A stretch of 64,000 bases of DNA from Pyxidicoccus caerfyrddinensis (GTDB taxonomy: Bacteria; Myxococcota; Myxococcia; Myxococcales; Myxococcaceae), in the NCBI RefSeq assembly GCF_010894405.1, contig NZ_JAAIYA010000028.1:1-64000 (forward strand), read 5' to 3'. How positions within the stretch are numbered: the first letter of the stretch is position 1; every line of letters starts with the position of its first letter. Below, one piece after another: positions 1-7,964 of this stretch. The position numbers were made by a program, and so were the translations under genes. The notes under the pieces are model-generated. The model ran no database searches, was not told where the DNA came from, and saw nothing but the letters and a program-made list of their open reading frames with translations.

Positions 1-111
1 CGCCGTAAGAAGGCCGGCTGGGACGAGCGCTACCTGGTCCACTTGCTGGGGGTGAAGGGCGCCTACACCCCCAGACCCTCCAAGCGGAAGCCTGCCCCAC
101 CCCGCGGATGA
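1..111 (+). CDS. C-terminal fragment of an unknown protein (5' end outside window)
   Basis: The first 36 codons of the window form an open frame ending in TGA at 109-111. The end is basic and proline-rich (reads ...TPRPSKRKPAPPRG). No start codon or recognisable domain is inside the window, so the product cannot be named. The next gene lies 134 bases downstream. The frame could be a chance open stretch in GC-rich DNA. Confidence 0.4.
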   Translation, partial: RRKKAGWDERYLVHLLGVKGAYTPRPSKRKPAPPRG

Positions 112-245
112 AGATGCGATTCCCCTGGAGTCAGGGCACACGAGCATGCGGATGTCAGGGATGGGACGTATGACTGCGTGGACAACCGTCGCCGCACGCG
201 GCAAGGGTGCGCGACGCTACGCTTCCCATCCAGGGGGATGACGCC

Positions 246-530
246 ATGAAGAAGAAGCTCTCCGCCGTGACTCTCGTGACGGCGCTGCTCGCGTCGTCGG
301 CCGCATGGGCGGCCGTCACCGTGCGCTACTACAACCGCGACTCGCGCGACTACACGTGGTCGGCCGTGTGTAGCGGCGTGAAGACCAGCGTGACGTTCGG
401 CCACAGCCAGACGGCCTCGGTGACCATCCAGGGCTCCGGCCCCTGCACGGTGCAGACGGACGCCGGCAACGTGGTCCTCAAGGGCGGCGAGAACCTCGAC
501 ATCAAGGACGGCAAGGTCCAGGTGAAGTAG
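246..530 (+). CDS. Small exported protein of unknown function (94 aa)
   Basis: The 94-residue product starts with a clear Sec signal peptide: three lysines, a hydrophobic core, then AWA as a likely cleavage site near residue 23. The mature part is short, rich in Thr, Ser and Val in alternating patterns that suggest beta strands, and has two cysteines that could form a disulfide. I chose the ATG at 246 because the purine-rich stretch CAGGGGGATG precedes it and the signal peptide begins there; an upstream ATG at 207 would bury the signal. It stands alone, with amt downstream on the same strand after 154 bases. I do not recognise the family. It is probably a periplasmic or secreted small protein. 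Confidence 0.7.
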   Translation: MKKKLSAVTLVTALLASSAAWAAVTVRYYNRDSRDYTWSAVCSGVKTSVTFGHSQTASVTIQGSGPCTVQTDAGNVVLKGGENLDIKDGKVQVK

Positions 531-684
531 CCGAGCAGGCGAGCGAACCAGCAGCAAGCCCCACCCAGAAGCACAAATCCCGACGAATTTAGGCCAAAGG
601 TCTCGATACCAAGGCCACCCGGGATTGAAATTACATGAGACCAGATCCATAGTGCATTGCGTCAGTCGTCCGTGAGGAGGCGCA

Positions 685-2076
685 ATGAAGAAGTGGTTGG
701 CGGTGGCCCTTCTGGTGGGTGTGGGTGTGGCGGGCCTGCTGGTGAGTCCGGCGGCGCAGGCGCGGCAGGGGGGACCCATCAACGCGGCGGACACCGCGTG
801 GATCCTCACGGCGACGGCGCTGGTGCTGCTGATGACGCCAGGCCTGTCCTTCTTCTACGGCGGCATGGTGCGGCTGAAGAACGTGGTGTCCACGTTGCTG
901 CAGAGCTTCATCGCCATGGCGGTCATCAGCCTGCTCTGGGTGGTGGTGGGCTTCAGCCTGAGCTTCGGTGACAGCTTCCACGGGCTCATCGGCGATCCGC
1001 GCACCTTCTTCATGTTCAGCGGCGTGGGCGGTGAGACGCACCCGGACCTGGCGCCCACCATTCCCCTGCTGCTGTTCGCGCTGTTCCAGCTCAAGTTCGC
1101 CATCATCACCCCGGCGCTCATCACCGGCGCGTTCGCCGAGCGGGTGCGCTTCAAGGCGTACGTGCTGTTCATGGTGCTCTTCACGCTGTTCATCTACGCG
1201 CCGCTGGCGCACTGGACGTGGCACCCGGAGGGCTTCCTGCGCAAGTGGGGGGTGCTGGACTTCGCGGGCGGCACGGTGGTGCACATGTCGGCGGGCTTCG
1301 CGGCGCTGGCGGGCGCGCTGGTGCTGGGGCGGCGGACGGTGCACGTGGAGAACGCGCCGCAGACGCCGGCCAACGTCCCCTTCGTGATGCTGGGCACGGG
1401 CATGTTGTGGTTCGGCTGGTTCGGCTTCAACGCGGGCTCGGCGCTGTCGGCCTCGTCGACGGCGACGCTGGCGTTCGCCACCACGAACACGGCCTCGGCG
1501 GCGGCGATGCTGGGGTGGATGGCCTTCGACTGGCTGCGCGGCCGCAAGCCGAGCGGCATGGGCGCCTGCGTGGGCGCGGTGGTGGGCCTGGTCGCGGTGA
1601 CGCCGGCCGCGGGCTTCATCACGGTGGGCCAGAGCATCGTGGTGGGCCTGGTGGCGAGCTTCGTGAGCAACGCGGCGGCGCACTTCAAGAGCCGCACCGC
1701 CATCGACGACACGCTGGACGTGTTCCCCTGCCACGGCCTGGGCGGCGTGGTGGGCATGGTGCTGACGGGCGTGCTGGCGAAGGACGTGGGCCTCATCTAC
1801 GGCGAGACGCGGACCTTCATGATGCACATGCTGGCGCTGGTGCTGGTGTCGGTCTTCTCCTTCGTGGGCTCGTACCTGCTCTACAAGCTGGTGGACCTCT
1901 TCGTCCCGCTGCGTGTCACCCGTGAGCAGGAGGACCTGGGGCTCGACCTGAGCCAGCACGGCGAGACGGTGGGCGAGTTGCCCGTGGCCCCGGCACCCCA
2001 CGTGCCCGCCGCCGCGAGCACGGCCCCCGTCGCGGAGCCCGAGCCGCGCGGCCCCTCCGTGCCGCTGCCGGCCTGA
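685..2076 (+). CDS. amt: Ammonium transporter Amt
   Basis: The product is a 463-residue inner-membrane ammonium channel of the Amt/MEP/Rh family. The N-terminus looks like a cleavable signal peptide ending near the AQA residues around 27, as in other bacterial Amt proteins. About eleven membrane helices follow. Family signatures include the TPGLSFFYGGMVR segment in the first helix, the DFAGGTVVHMSAG segment carrying the first pore histidine, and VFPCHGLGGVVG with the second pore histidine. The cytoplasmic tail is long and rich in Ala, Pro and Glu. A strong GAGGAGG ribosome site lies just upstream of the ATG. No glnK/glnB gene, the usual partner that gates Amt, lies next to it, so PII control would have to come from elsewhere. 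A strong hairpin follows the gene. Confidence 0.95.
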   Translation: MKKWLAVALLVGVGVAGLLVSPAAQARQGGPINAADTAWILTATALVLLMTPGLSFFYGGMVRLKNVVSTLLQSFIAMAVISLLWVVVGFSLSFGDSFHGLIGDPRTFFMFSGVGGETHPDLAPTIPLLLFALFQLKFAIITPALITGAFAERVRFKAYVLFMVLFTLFIYAPLAHWTWHPEGFLRKWGVLDFAGGTVVHMSAGFAALAGALVLGRRTVHVENAPQTPANVPFVMLGTGMLWFGWFGFNAGSALSASSTATLAFATTNTASAAAMLGWMAFDWLRGRKPSGMGACVGAVVGLVAVTPAAGFITVGQSIVVGLVASFVSNAAAHFKSRTAIDDTLDVFPCHGLGGVVGMVLTGVLAKDVGLIYGETRTFMMHMLALVLVSVFSFVGSYLLYKLVDLFVPLRVTREQEDLGLDLSQHGETVGELPVAPAPHVPAAASTAPVAEPEPRGPSVPLPA

Positions 2077-2106
2077 CGGCGCGACGCTTCCGAAGCAGCC
2101 CCCGGC

Positions 2107-2140
2107 GCCCGTGCTCCCCCGCGAGGGAAGGAGCACGGGC
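2107..2140 (+). terminator. Rho-independent-type hairpin after amt
   Basis: An 11-bp perfect stem (2107-2117 with 2130-2140, arm GCCCGTGCTCC) with a 12-base loop lies 30 bases past the amt stop. The following bases hold only scattered T residues, which is common for terminators in GC-rich myxobacterial DNA. Confidence 0.65.
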
Positions 2141-2219
2141 GTTCGTCATCACCGCGGTGCCCGCGAGTCGCCATCACCTGGCACTTGCAATGGGTCGGTC
2201 CTCCGCGCGTGATGGAGGC

Positions 2220-3248
2220 ATGAGTACTTCCGGACCGCGCCGCCCTCCCCTCCCCCGAGCCCTCGCGCTCCTCGCCCTCCTGCTGGGAACCACCGCCGCC
2301 GCGCAGGCCGCGGGCGTGGGCTTCCGCGAGCTTGCGTTGAAGGACCCCGTGGGCGGAGGCGCCATGACGGGCCTCGTCTTCTACCCGTCCTCGCAGTCCG
2401 CCGAGCCGCTCCCCCTGGAGATATGGCGTGTCGACGCGGGCCGGGAGCTGGAGCCCGTCCCCGGCCGCTACCCGCTGGTGCTCATCTCCCACGGCCATGG
2501 CGGCAGCCGCTGGGGACACCATGACCTCGCCACGGCGCTCGCGCGCGAGGGCTTCATCGTCGCGTCGCTCGACCACCCTGGCGCCAGCTACAAGGATGTC
2601 GATGGCCCGGCGGCCGGCACGGACGCGGTGTGGCTCGGGCGTGCGTTGCAAGTGAAGGCGCTCCTGGACGGGGTGCTGGCGGACGCGACGCTGGGCCCCT
2701 CTGTGGACGCGGGCCGCGTGGGCGCGATGGGCTTCTCCGCGGGTGGCTACACCACGCTGCTGCTGGCGGGCGCGGTACCGGACTTCGGCCGGCTGGAGAA
2801 GTACTGCCGCGCGAAGAAGCAGACCGTGCTCTGCGGGATGCTGTCGAAGGTGCGCGTCACGCGCTCGGACCTGAAGGACACGGCGGAGCCGCGCGTCCGT
2901 GCCATCTTCACGATGGCGCCGGTGGGCGTCTTCTTCGACAAGGCCGGGCTGAAGAACGTGAAGGTGCCCATGCGCCTCTACGCCGCCGAGAAGGACGAGG
3001 TGCTCCCGGTGGCGGACCACGCCGGCCACGTGCGCGCGTCGCTGCCCAAGCCGCCCGAGTACAAGCTCATCCCGCGCGCGGGGCACTACGTCTTCATGGC
3101 CCCCTGCACGCCCGAGTCGGCCCCGGAGGCGCAGGAGCTGTGCATGGACCCGCCCGGCGTGGACCGCCTGAAGCTCCACCGCGAGCTGGCCGCCGACGCG
3201 GTGCGCTTCTTCACCCGCACGTTGGCCCCCGTGCCCGCGAAGCCCTGA
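2220..3248 (+). CDS. Exported alpha/beta hydrolase (dienelactone-hydrolase / PAF-acetylhydrolase-like)
   Basis: The product is a 342-residue hydrolase of the alpha/beta fold. Residues 1-30 form a signal peptide with an RR pair, a leucine-rich core and an AQA cleavage site. HGHGG at 91-95 is the oxyanion-hole strand, GFSAGG near 170-175 carries the nucleophile serine, the Asp in YAAEKDEVLP and the His in RAGHYVF complete a catalytic triad. Four cysteines (two in the middle, two near the C-terminus) suggest disulfides in the periplasm. The ATG at 2220 is preceded by GATGGAGG and begins the signal peptide; an earlier in-frame start at 2157 would add 21 residues ahead of it. The substrate cannot be told from sequence; an ester or lipid is likely. 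It ends 3 bases from the convergent acetyltransferase gene. Confidence 0.8.
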   Translation: MSTSGPRRPPLPRALALLALLLGTTAAAQAAGVGFRELALKDPVGGGAMTGLVFYPSSQSAEPLPLEIWRVDAGRELEPVPGRYPLVLISHGHGGSRWGHHDLATALAREGFIVASLDHPGASYKDVDGPAAGTDAVWLGRALQVKALLDGVLADATLGPSVDAGRVGAMGFSAGGYTTLLLAGAVPDFGRLEKYCRAKKQTVLCGMLSKVRVTRSDLKDTAEPRVRAIFTMAPVGVFFDKAGLKNVKVPMRLYAAEKDEVLPVADHAGHVRASLPKPPEYKLIPRAGHYVFMAPCTPESAPEAQELCMDPPGVDRLKLHRELAADAVRFFTRTLAPVPAKP

Positions 3249-3251
3249 GCC

Positions 3252-3923
3252 TCAGCTGCTCTTCTTCGCGGCCGCGCGCCCCTTGCGTGCACCCGGCTTC
3301 GCGGCGGGCGCTTCCGGCATGGGACCGGTGTTGGGGCTTGCCTCGACCTCCGGCGCCACCTTCGGCCGCCGCTTGATCCGGCGCGGGGGAAGGAGGTCCG
3401 GCTCGCCGGGCACCTTCTGCGCCATGAAGATGGCGGCATCGAGCTTGTAGAAGCTGCGCGCCCGGTACCACGCCAGCGCGGCCTCGTTGTTCTCCGCCAC
3501 CTCCAGTACCAGGTGCGTGCAGCCTCGCGTGCGCGCCAGGTGCTGGAGCTGATCCATCATGAAGCTGCCCACCCCGCGCCCCTGGTAGTCCGGGTGCACG
3601 GCCAGCTCCTCCACGAAGAGCGGCCGCATGCCCCGCTTCTCGAACCAGCGCGGGTTGACCCAGTTGTCGTCACCCGTGGCCTCGAAGGCGCACTCCGAGT
3701 AGCCGACAATCTCCCCGTCCACTTCATAGAGGAGCTGTTCAATCCACTCGGAGGTGTAGACCTCCATGAAGCGCCGCTTGGAGCGGGGACGCTGGTACTC
3801 AACCGTCTCGCGATTGACATCGCGGAAGACGAGCTTGAGGAACTCCCAGGTCCGGTTCAGGTCCCGGCGGTGGATGCGGCGGACGCGCACCTCGAGCGTG
3901 TCCTGGGGCTTGACCGTCGACAT
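3252..3923 (-). CDS. GNAT-family N-acetyltransferase
   Basis: The 223-residue product has the GNAT fold over residues 10-172. The acetyl-CoA pyrophosphate-binding motif A reads QGRGVGS at 114-120, preceded by the strand FVEELAVHP and followed by motif B with NEAALAWY, where the tyrosine would act as general acid. The last 50 residues are a basic Pro/Ala/Lys-rich tail outside the fold. The acceptor substrate (a small amine or a protein N-terminus or lysine) cannot be deduced. The gene is divergent from the Ser/Thr kinase gene across 190 bases, which must hold both promoters, and converges on the hydrolase gene with only 3 bases between stops. Confidence 0.85.
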   Translation of the reverse strand: MSTVKPQDTLEVRVRRIHRRDLNRTWEFLKLVFRDVNRETVEYQRPRSKRRFMEVYTSEWIEQLLYEVDGEIVGYSECAFEATGDDNWVNPRWFEKRGMRPLFVEELAVHPDYQGRGVGSFMMDQLQHLARTRGCTHLVLEVAENNEAALAWYRARSFYKLDAAIFMAQKVPGEPDLLPPRRIKRRPKVAPEVEASPNTGPMPEAPAAKPGARKGRAAAKKSS

Positions 3924-4113
3924 ACGCCTGCTTCCTTAGCAGGCTGGCGGAAACCCACCAGCGGTTCCCGAGGCCGCCCCGTGTCCCCTGGCCGAAAAAC
4001 CGGAGGTCTTGGACACCGGCCCCACCCTCACGGGTTCCGCCCCGCGTCAATTCCCCTCCCCGGGTCCGATACGACGACAGGAGGGTTGCCTCGTGGTGGG
4101 GTGGGAGGATGGA

Positions 4114-6126
4114 ATGGCGGAAATTCCGCAGTCCGTCACACCCACGAGCCCCGAACCCATGACCCGACCCTCTGACGGTGACCTCCGTACCGACACCGTC
4201 TTGCGCAACACCTACAAGATTGCCTCCGTGCTGGGACGGGGTGGCATGGGCTCGGTGTACCTGGCCCAGCACCTGCGGCTTCCCGGCAAGCAGGTGGCGG
4301 TCAAGGTGCTGCGCGGCGGCGACCACCTGACGCAGGAAATCTTCACCCGCTTCCGGCGCGAGGCGGAAATCGCCTCCCGGTTGGGCCACCCCAACATCGT
4401 CGAGGTGCTGGACTACGACACGCTGGAGGACGGCACCCCGTTCCTGGTGCTGGAGTTCCTGCGCGGAGAGAGCCTCCAGTCCCGGCTGGAGCGCGGGCCG
4501 CTGCCGCTGGCCGAGGTGTTCTCGTTCACGCGGCAGATGGGCTCGGCGCTCCAGGCGGCGCACGGCGCGGGCATCGTCCACCGTGACTTGAAGCCGGCCA
4601 ACGTGTTCCTGGTGCCCACCGACTCCGGCGGGTTGTTGGGCCAGCGCGTGAAGCTGCTCGACTTCGGCATCTCCAAGGTCCTCACATCGGAGACGCTGCA
4701 GACGCAGGAAGCGACCATCATCGGCACGCCGCAGTACATGTCGCCCGAGCAGGCGATGGGCAAGAACCGCGAAATCGACGCGCGCACGGACATCTTCGCT
4801 CTGGGCTGCATGGTCTACGAGATGATGTCCGGCAAGCCCGTGTTCGGCGCGGGCAGCCTGGCGCAGATGATCTTCCGCGTGGTGTACGAGCCGGCCGACC
4901 CCCTCGCCCCGCTCTGCCCGGAGGCGCCCGCGCACGCCATCGCCGCGGTGGACCGCGCGCTGTCGAAGAAGGCCGACGACCGCTTCCCGGACGTGGCCTC
5001 CTTCGTGGAGGCGCTGACGGGCAGCCCGCTGCACACGCTCTCCCCGCCGTCGGGCGCCCAGTCCATGCCGCGCGCCACTCCGAAGGCGCCCTCGGGTATC
5101 GCCCTGCCCTCGCAGGACGAGACCGAGGGCTTCGACGCCACGGTGGCCCCGGGCAGCGTGAAGGTCGTCCCCGACGGCACCGGCCGCATGGGCGTCGTGG
5201 AGGTCGGGAGTGGTGGCTCGGGCACCGGCCGCATGGGGCTGGTGCAGCCCGAGCCGCCCGTGGGAAGTGGCACCGGCCGCATGGGGATGGTGCAGCCCGA
5301 AGCGCCCGTGGGAAGCGGCACCGGCCGCATGGGCGCGCCGCTCCTGGACCCGCCGGGCCTGGAGCCCACGCTCATCTCCAAGCAGGTCGCCGCCGTGCCC
5401 CCGAGGCCGGAGCAGCCCATCACCGCGGTGACGCCGCCGGCGCAGGCCGTGCCGCAGCCCATCGCCGCGCCCGTCTCCGTGGCGCCCACGCCGCAGCCCG
5501 TCCCCGTGGCCGTGGCGCAGCCGGTGGCGAAGAGCCGGGCACCGATGATTGCCGCCGCCTTGGCGGTCTTCGCGGCGGGAGGCGGCCTCGTCTGGTGGAT
5601 GGGCCGCCCCGTGACGCCGCCCACGGCGCCGGCCACCAGCACGCAGAACCCGGGCCCACAGGCAGCGGTGCAGCAGCCCGTGGTGCAGCAGGCCGCGGCC
5701 GGCACGCCCAACGGCACGCAACCCGCCGCGGCTGGCACCGATAACAACACTCAGACCGCCGTGCAGCCCCCGCCCACTACGACGCCGCCCACGGTGGCCA
5801 CCACCACGACGGACAAGCCGGACACCACCCGTCCCGCCACGCGTCCGGACCCGAAGAAGGAGGAGCTGCCGGACGAGGTACAGCGGGTGTTGGACGAAGC
5901 GGCACAAGCGCTGAAGGCCCGCGACTTCGAGGGGGCCATCAAACTGGCGAGGCGCAGCCAGCGCACGAAGGAAGGCGTCATCCCCTTGGCGTCGTACGGC
6001 ATCATCGTCCGCGCCGCCTGCCTGCAGAAGGACCTGACCGTGGCGAAGCAGGAATGGTCGAAGGTCGCCCCCGCGGAGAAGCCGAAGCTGCGTCAACTCT
6101 GCAAGCAGTACGACATCGAGTTCTGA
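4114..6126 (+). CDS. Ser/Thr protein kinase with repeat linker and C-terminal membrane segment
   Basis: The 670-residue product has a Hanks-type kinase domain over about 34-300: glycine loop GRGGMGSV at 41-48, ATP-binding Lys64, catalytic HRDLKPAN from 156, DFG at 183-185, and the activation segment GTPQYMSPEQ. All key residues are intact, so it should be active. A disordered Pro/Gly linker follows with four GTGRMG motifs, then a membrane helix near 478-497 and a periplasmic Pro/Thr-rich stretch ending in a helical domain of about 90 residues. I chose the ATG at 4114 because GGGAGG lies 6-11 bases before it; the ATG at 4009 gives an unconserved-looking Pro-rich leader. This is the classic myxobacterial transmembrane kinase layout. 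The helical C-terminal domain may sense an extracytoplasmic signal. Confidence 0.9.
   Translation: MAEIPQSVTPTSPEPMTRPSDGDLRTDTVLRNTYKIASVLGRGGMGSVYLAQHLRLPGKQVAVKVLRGGDHLTQEIFTRFRREAEIASRLGHPNIVEVLDYDTLEDGTPFLVLEFLRGESLQSRLERGPLPLAEVFSFTRQMGSALQAAHGAGIVHRDLKPANVFLVPTDSGGLLGQRVKLLDFGISKVLTSETLQTQEATIIGTPQYMSPEQAMGKNREIDARTDIFALGCMVYEMMSGKPVFGAGSLAQMIFRVVYEPADPLAPLCPEAPAHAIAAVDRALSKKADDRFPDVASFVEALTGSPLHTLSPPSGAQSMPRATPKAPSGIALPSQDETEGFDATVAPGSVKVVPDGTGRMGVVEVGSGGSGTGRMGLVQPEPPVGSGTGRMGMVQPEAPVGSGTGRMGAPLLDPPGLEPTLISKQVAAVPPRPEQPITAVTPPAQAVPQPIAAPVSVAPTPQPVPVAVAQPVAKSRAPMIAAALAVFAAGGGLVWWMGRPVTPPTAPATSTQNPGPQAAVQQPVVQQAAAGTPNGTQPAAAGTDNNTQTAVQPPPTTTPPTVATTTTDKPDTTRPATRPDPKKEELPDEVQRVLDEAAQALKARDFEGAIKLARRSQRTKEGVIPLASYGIIVRAACLQKDLTVAKQEWSKVAPAEKPKLRQLCKQYDIEF
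5176..5334 (+). repeat. Tandem 45/48-bp coding repeat (GTGRMG motif) in the kinase linker
   Basis: The string GGCACCGGCCGCATGGG recurs at 5176, 5221, 5269 and 5317, so unit lengths are 45, 48 and 48 bases. The two 48-base units are nearly identical and encode 16-residue units of the form GTGRMG-[LM]-VQPE-x-PVGS. The phase is conserved, which marks in-frame expansion rather than noise. Confidence 0.9.
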
Positions 6127-6132
6127 CCCAAC

Positions 6133-6156
6133 AGGGCCTTTTCCAAGGGAGGCCCT
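6133..6156 (+). terminator. Weak hairpin after the kinase gene
   Basis: A 7-bp stem (AGGGCCT at 6133-6139 with AGGCCCT at 6150-6156) and a 10-base loop lies between the kinase stop and the next gene. It has no T-run and only 23 bases separate it from the next start, so it may attenuate rather than end transcription. Confidence 0.3.
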
Positions 6157-6179
6157 CCCCGCATCCCGAGGTGATTCGC

Positions 6180-6992
6180 TTGAGAAACATGGTCGCAGTG
6201 ATTGTCGCGGCGGTCGCGCTGGGGGCCACCTCCGGCCTGGCCGCGGCCCCCGTGGAAGCAGGCAAGGTGTACTCCGGCACCGAGGGCGAGGAAGTCGCCG
6301 TCGTCCCCCTCGCTCCGAGGGCCGCCAAGAAGTACATCCTCCGCGTGCGCGGCACGGGCTCCGAGTTCGACGGGAAGGTCTTCCCGTACGAGCTGAACGA
6401 CTGGAGCACCAGCAGCACCGAGCAGTACAACTTCAAGACGCAGTGGCACGGCCGCGACTACACGACCCTGTACGTGCGCGACCAGCGCTACGAGCTGTAC
6501 GTGCCCGGCCGCCAGCAGGCCATCCGCGTCACCTTCGACGAGAAGCGCACTGCGGCGCTCAAGCCGGAAGAGGTCTACGCGACGTACCAGAAGCTCCAGG
6601 CGGACGGCACGCTGACGAAGCTGATGGCGTTCGACCGCAAGGGTGAGCAGGCCCGGCACGACAAGGCCTACGCGGACACGCTCCTGGAGATGAACAACGC
6701 GTGCGGCACCTCGGTGTCGGCCGCCATCGACTGGAGCAGCGTCAACGACGACCTCCTCAAGGAGCTGAGCATCTCCAGCTACTGCGAGTCCCCCCTCACC
6801 TCGCTCAAGAGCCTGTGCGAGGCCTCCAACGTCGCGAAGCAGACCGTGCGCGAGAAGGTGAAGCAGGTCAGCTGCCGCTTCGGGCCCGCCCTGGAGACGA
6901 AGGTGGAGGCCGACCGCGTCATCTGGACGACGAGCAAGGACGCCAGCAACCAGGACACGTACGCCACGAAGTTCTTCAAGAAGAACCTGTAG
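6180..6992 (+). CDS. Exported protein of unknown function (270 aa), probable TTG start
   Basis: The N-terminus is a signal peptide with a long Val/Ala core ending at LAAAP near residue 23. The mature part begins with a beta-rich region containing DYTTLYVRDQRYELYVPG and continues into a helical C-terminal half with four cysteines (NACGTS, SYCES, LCEAS, VSCRF). I chose TTG at 6180 because GAGG lies 8 bases upstream; the ATG at 6189 has no properly spaced site. The next gene begins 14 bases after the stop and also encodes an exported protein of near-equal size, so the two are co-transcribed and may act together. I recognise no family. Confidence 0.65.
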   Translation: MRNMVAVIVAAVALGATSGLAAAPVEAGKVYSGTEGEEVAVVPLAPRAAKKYILRVRGTGSEFDGKVFPYELNDWSTSSTEQYNFKTQWHGRDYTTLYVRDQRYELYVPGRQQAIRVTFDEKRTAALKPEEVYATYQKLQADGTLTKLMAFDRKGEQARHDKAYADTLLEMNNACGTSVSAAIDWSSVNDDLLKELSISSYCESPLTSLKSLCEASNVAKQTVREKVKQVSCRFGPALETKVEADRVIWTTSKDASNQDTYATKFFKKNL

Positions 6993-7006
6993 CCGGAGCC
7001 TTCCCG

Positions 7007-7831
7007 ATGAACTTCAAGCGTTTCGCAGCGGTTGCGATGTCCCTCGCGTGTGGCGCCTCCCTGGCCGCCGACCCCGTCACGCCTCCGTGGGGCAAGGAGG
7101 AGAACCTCGGCCAGAAGATGCTGATGGAGGCCACCTCCGTGTGCACCGACGGCAAGGGGCACTACGTGGTGATGGCGCCCCAGGAGGACGCCAACCAGAA
7201 CGCCATGTACTACGGCGACGGGAAGACCTTCGTCGTGGTGGATCCCCCCGGTCCGTACGCGTCGTCGAACTCGTTCCTGGACCCGCGCTTCTTCAACAAG
7301 GACTCCAACCCGAACTTCCGCGGCATGGACTACCGGGTCATCTCCTCGGTGGACCTGGACACGAAGGAGAAGTCCTGCGTCCTGCGCTGCGGCACCAAGA
7401 AGATTCCCCTCACGCTGGTGGACGGCGCGCAGGCCGCGGAGCTCTTGCGCAAGGCCGAGTACCAGCCCAATCCGCAGCAGTACGCGCCCCACGCGCTGCT
7501 GCGTGACACGAAGGGCAATTACTACTTCGTGGACCGCGGCTACCAGCCGTCCCAGCAGAAGAGCTACCGCGTCTTCATCGGCCCGCGCGGCACCCTCAAG
7601 CCGCAGAAGATGACCAACGTCGTCTCCGACTCCGAGGGCGAAATCTTCTCCACCAAGAAGGGCGAGCTCCGGCTGGTGCTGGACCGCGACAAGTCCTCGA
7701 TGTGGATTGAGAACACCAAGAAGACGTTCGAGCTGCGCCAGGTGCCCGTGCACGAGAACCTGCCGCTCATCTACAACGACCTGGGTGTCTACGAGGGCAT
7801 GCGCCTGGGCACGCCCTGCGACGACCAGTAG
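7007..7831 (+). CDS. Exported protein of unknown function (274 aa)
   Basis: The product starts MNFKRFAAVAMSLACGASLAADP, a signal peptide cut near residue 21. The remainder is rich in short beta-strand patterns separated by turns, such as HYVVMAPQE, YYGDGKTFVVV, NYYFVDRGYQ and KSYRVFIGPRG, which resembles the blades of a small beta-propeller, though no family motif was recognised. Four cysteines sit in the mature part (SVCTD, SCVLRC, GTPCDD). It is the second gene of a two-gene unit with the exported protein ending 14 bases upstream, and is followed by a long terminator hairpin. It is probably periplasmic or secreted. Confidence 0.7.
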   Translation: MNFKRFAAVAMSLACGASLAADPVTPPWGKEENLGQKMLMEATSVCTDGKGHYVVMAPQEDANQNAMYYGDGKTFVVVDPPGPYASSNSFLDPRFFNKDSNPNFRGMDYRVISSVDLDTKEKSCVLRCGTKKIPLTLVDGAQAAELLRKAEYQPNPQQYAPHALLRDTKGNYYFVDRGYQPSQQKSYRVFIGPRGTLKPQKMTNVVSDSEGEIFSTKKGELRLVLDRDKSSMWIENTKKTFELRQVPVHENLPLIYNDLGVYEGMRLGTPCDDQ

Positions 7832-7860
7832 CCCCACGCTTCACGGCTTTCGGCCTTCAC

Positions 7861-7900
7861 GGGCCGGATGGAACGTCTCCTGAGACGCTCCGTCCGGCCC
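7861..7900 (+). terminator. Long GC-rich terminator hairpin
   Basis: Arms 7861-7878 and 7883-7900 form an 18-bp stem with one G-T wobble and one A-C mismatch around a CCTG tetraloop. It begins 29 bases after the upstream stop and is followed by GCTTCATTTC. It cleanly separates the exported-protein pair from the vWA/ATPase group. Confidence 0.75.
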
Positions 7901-7964
7901 GCTTCATTTCAGCGGGGCCCCGCCCTTGCGAGAACCTCCCGGTTGGGACAGCGTTCCCTTCGCC

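Noticed and set aside
2170-2200. Sigma-54-like string CTGGCACTTGCA before the hydrolase gene
   Set aside because: The GG and GC elements are 5 bases apart instead of the required 10, so it cannot act as a -24/-12 promoter.
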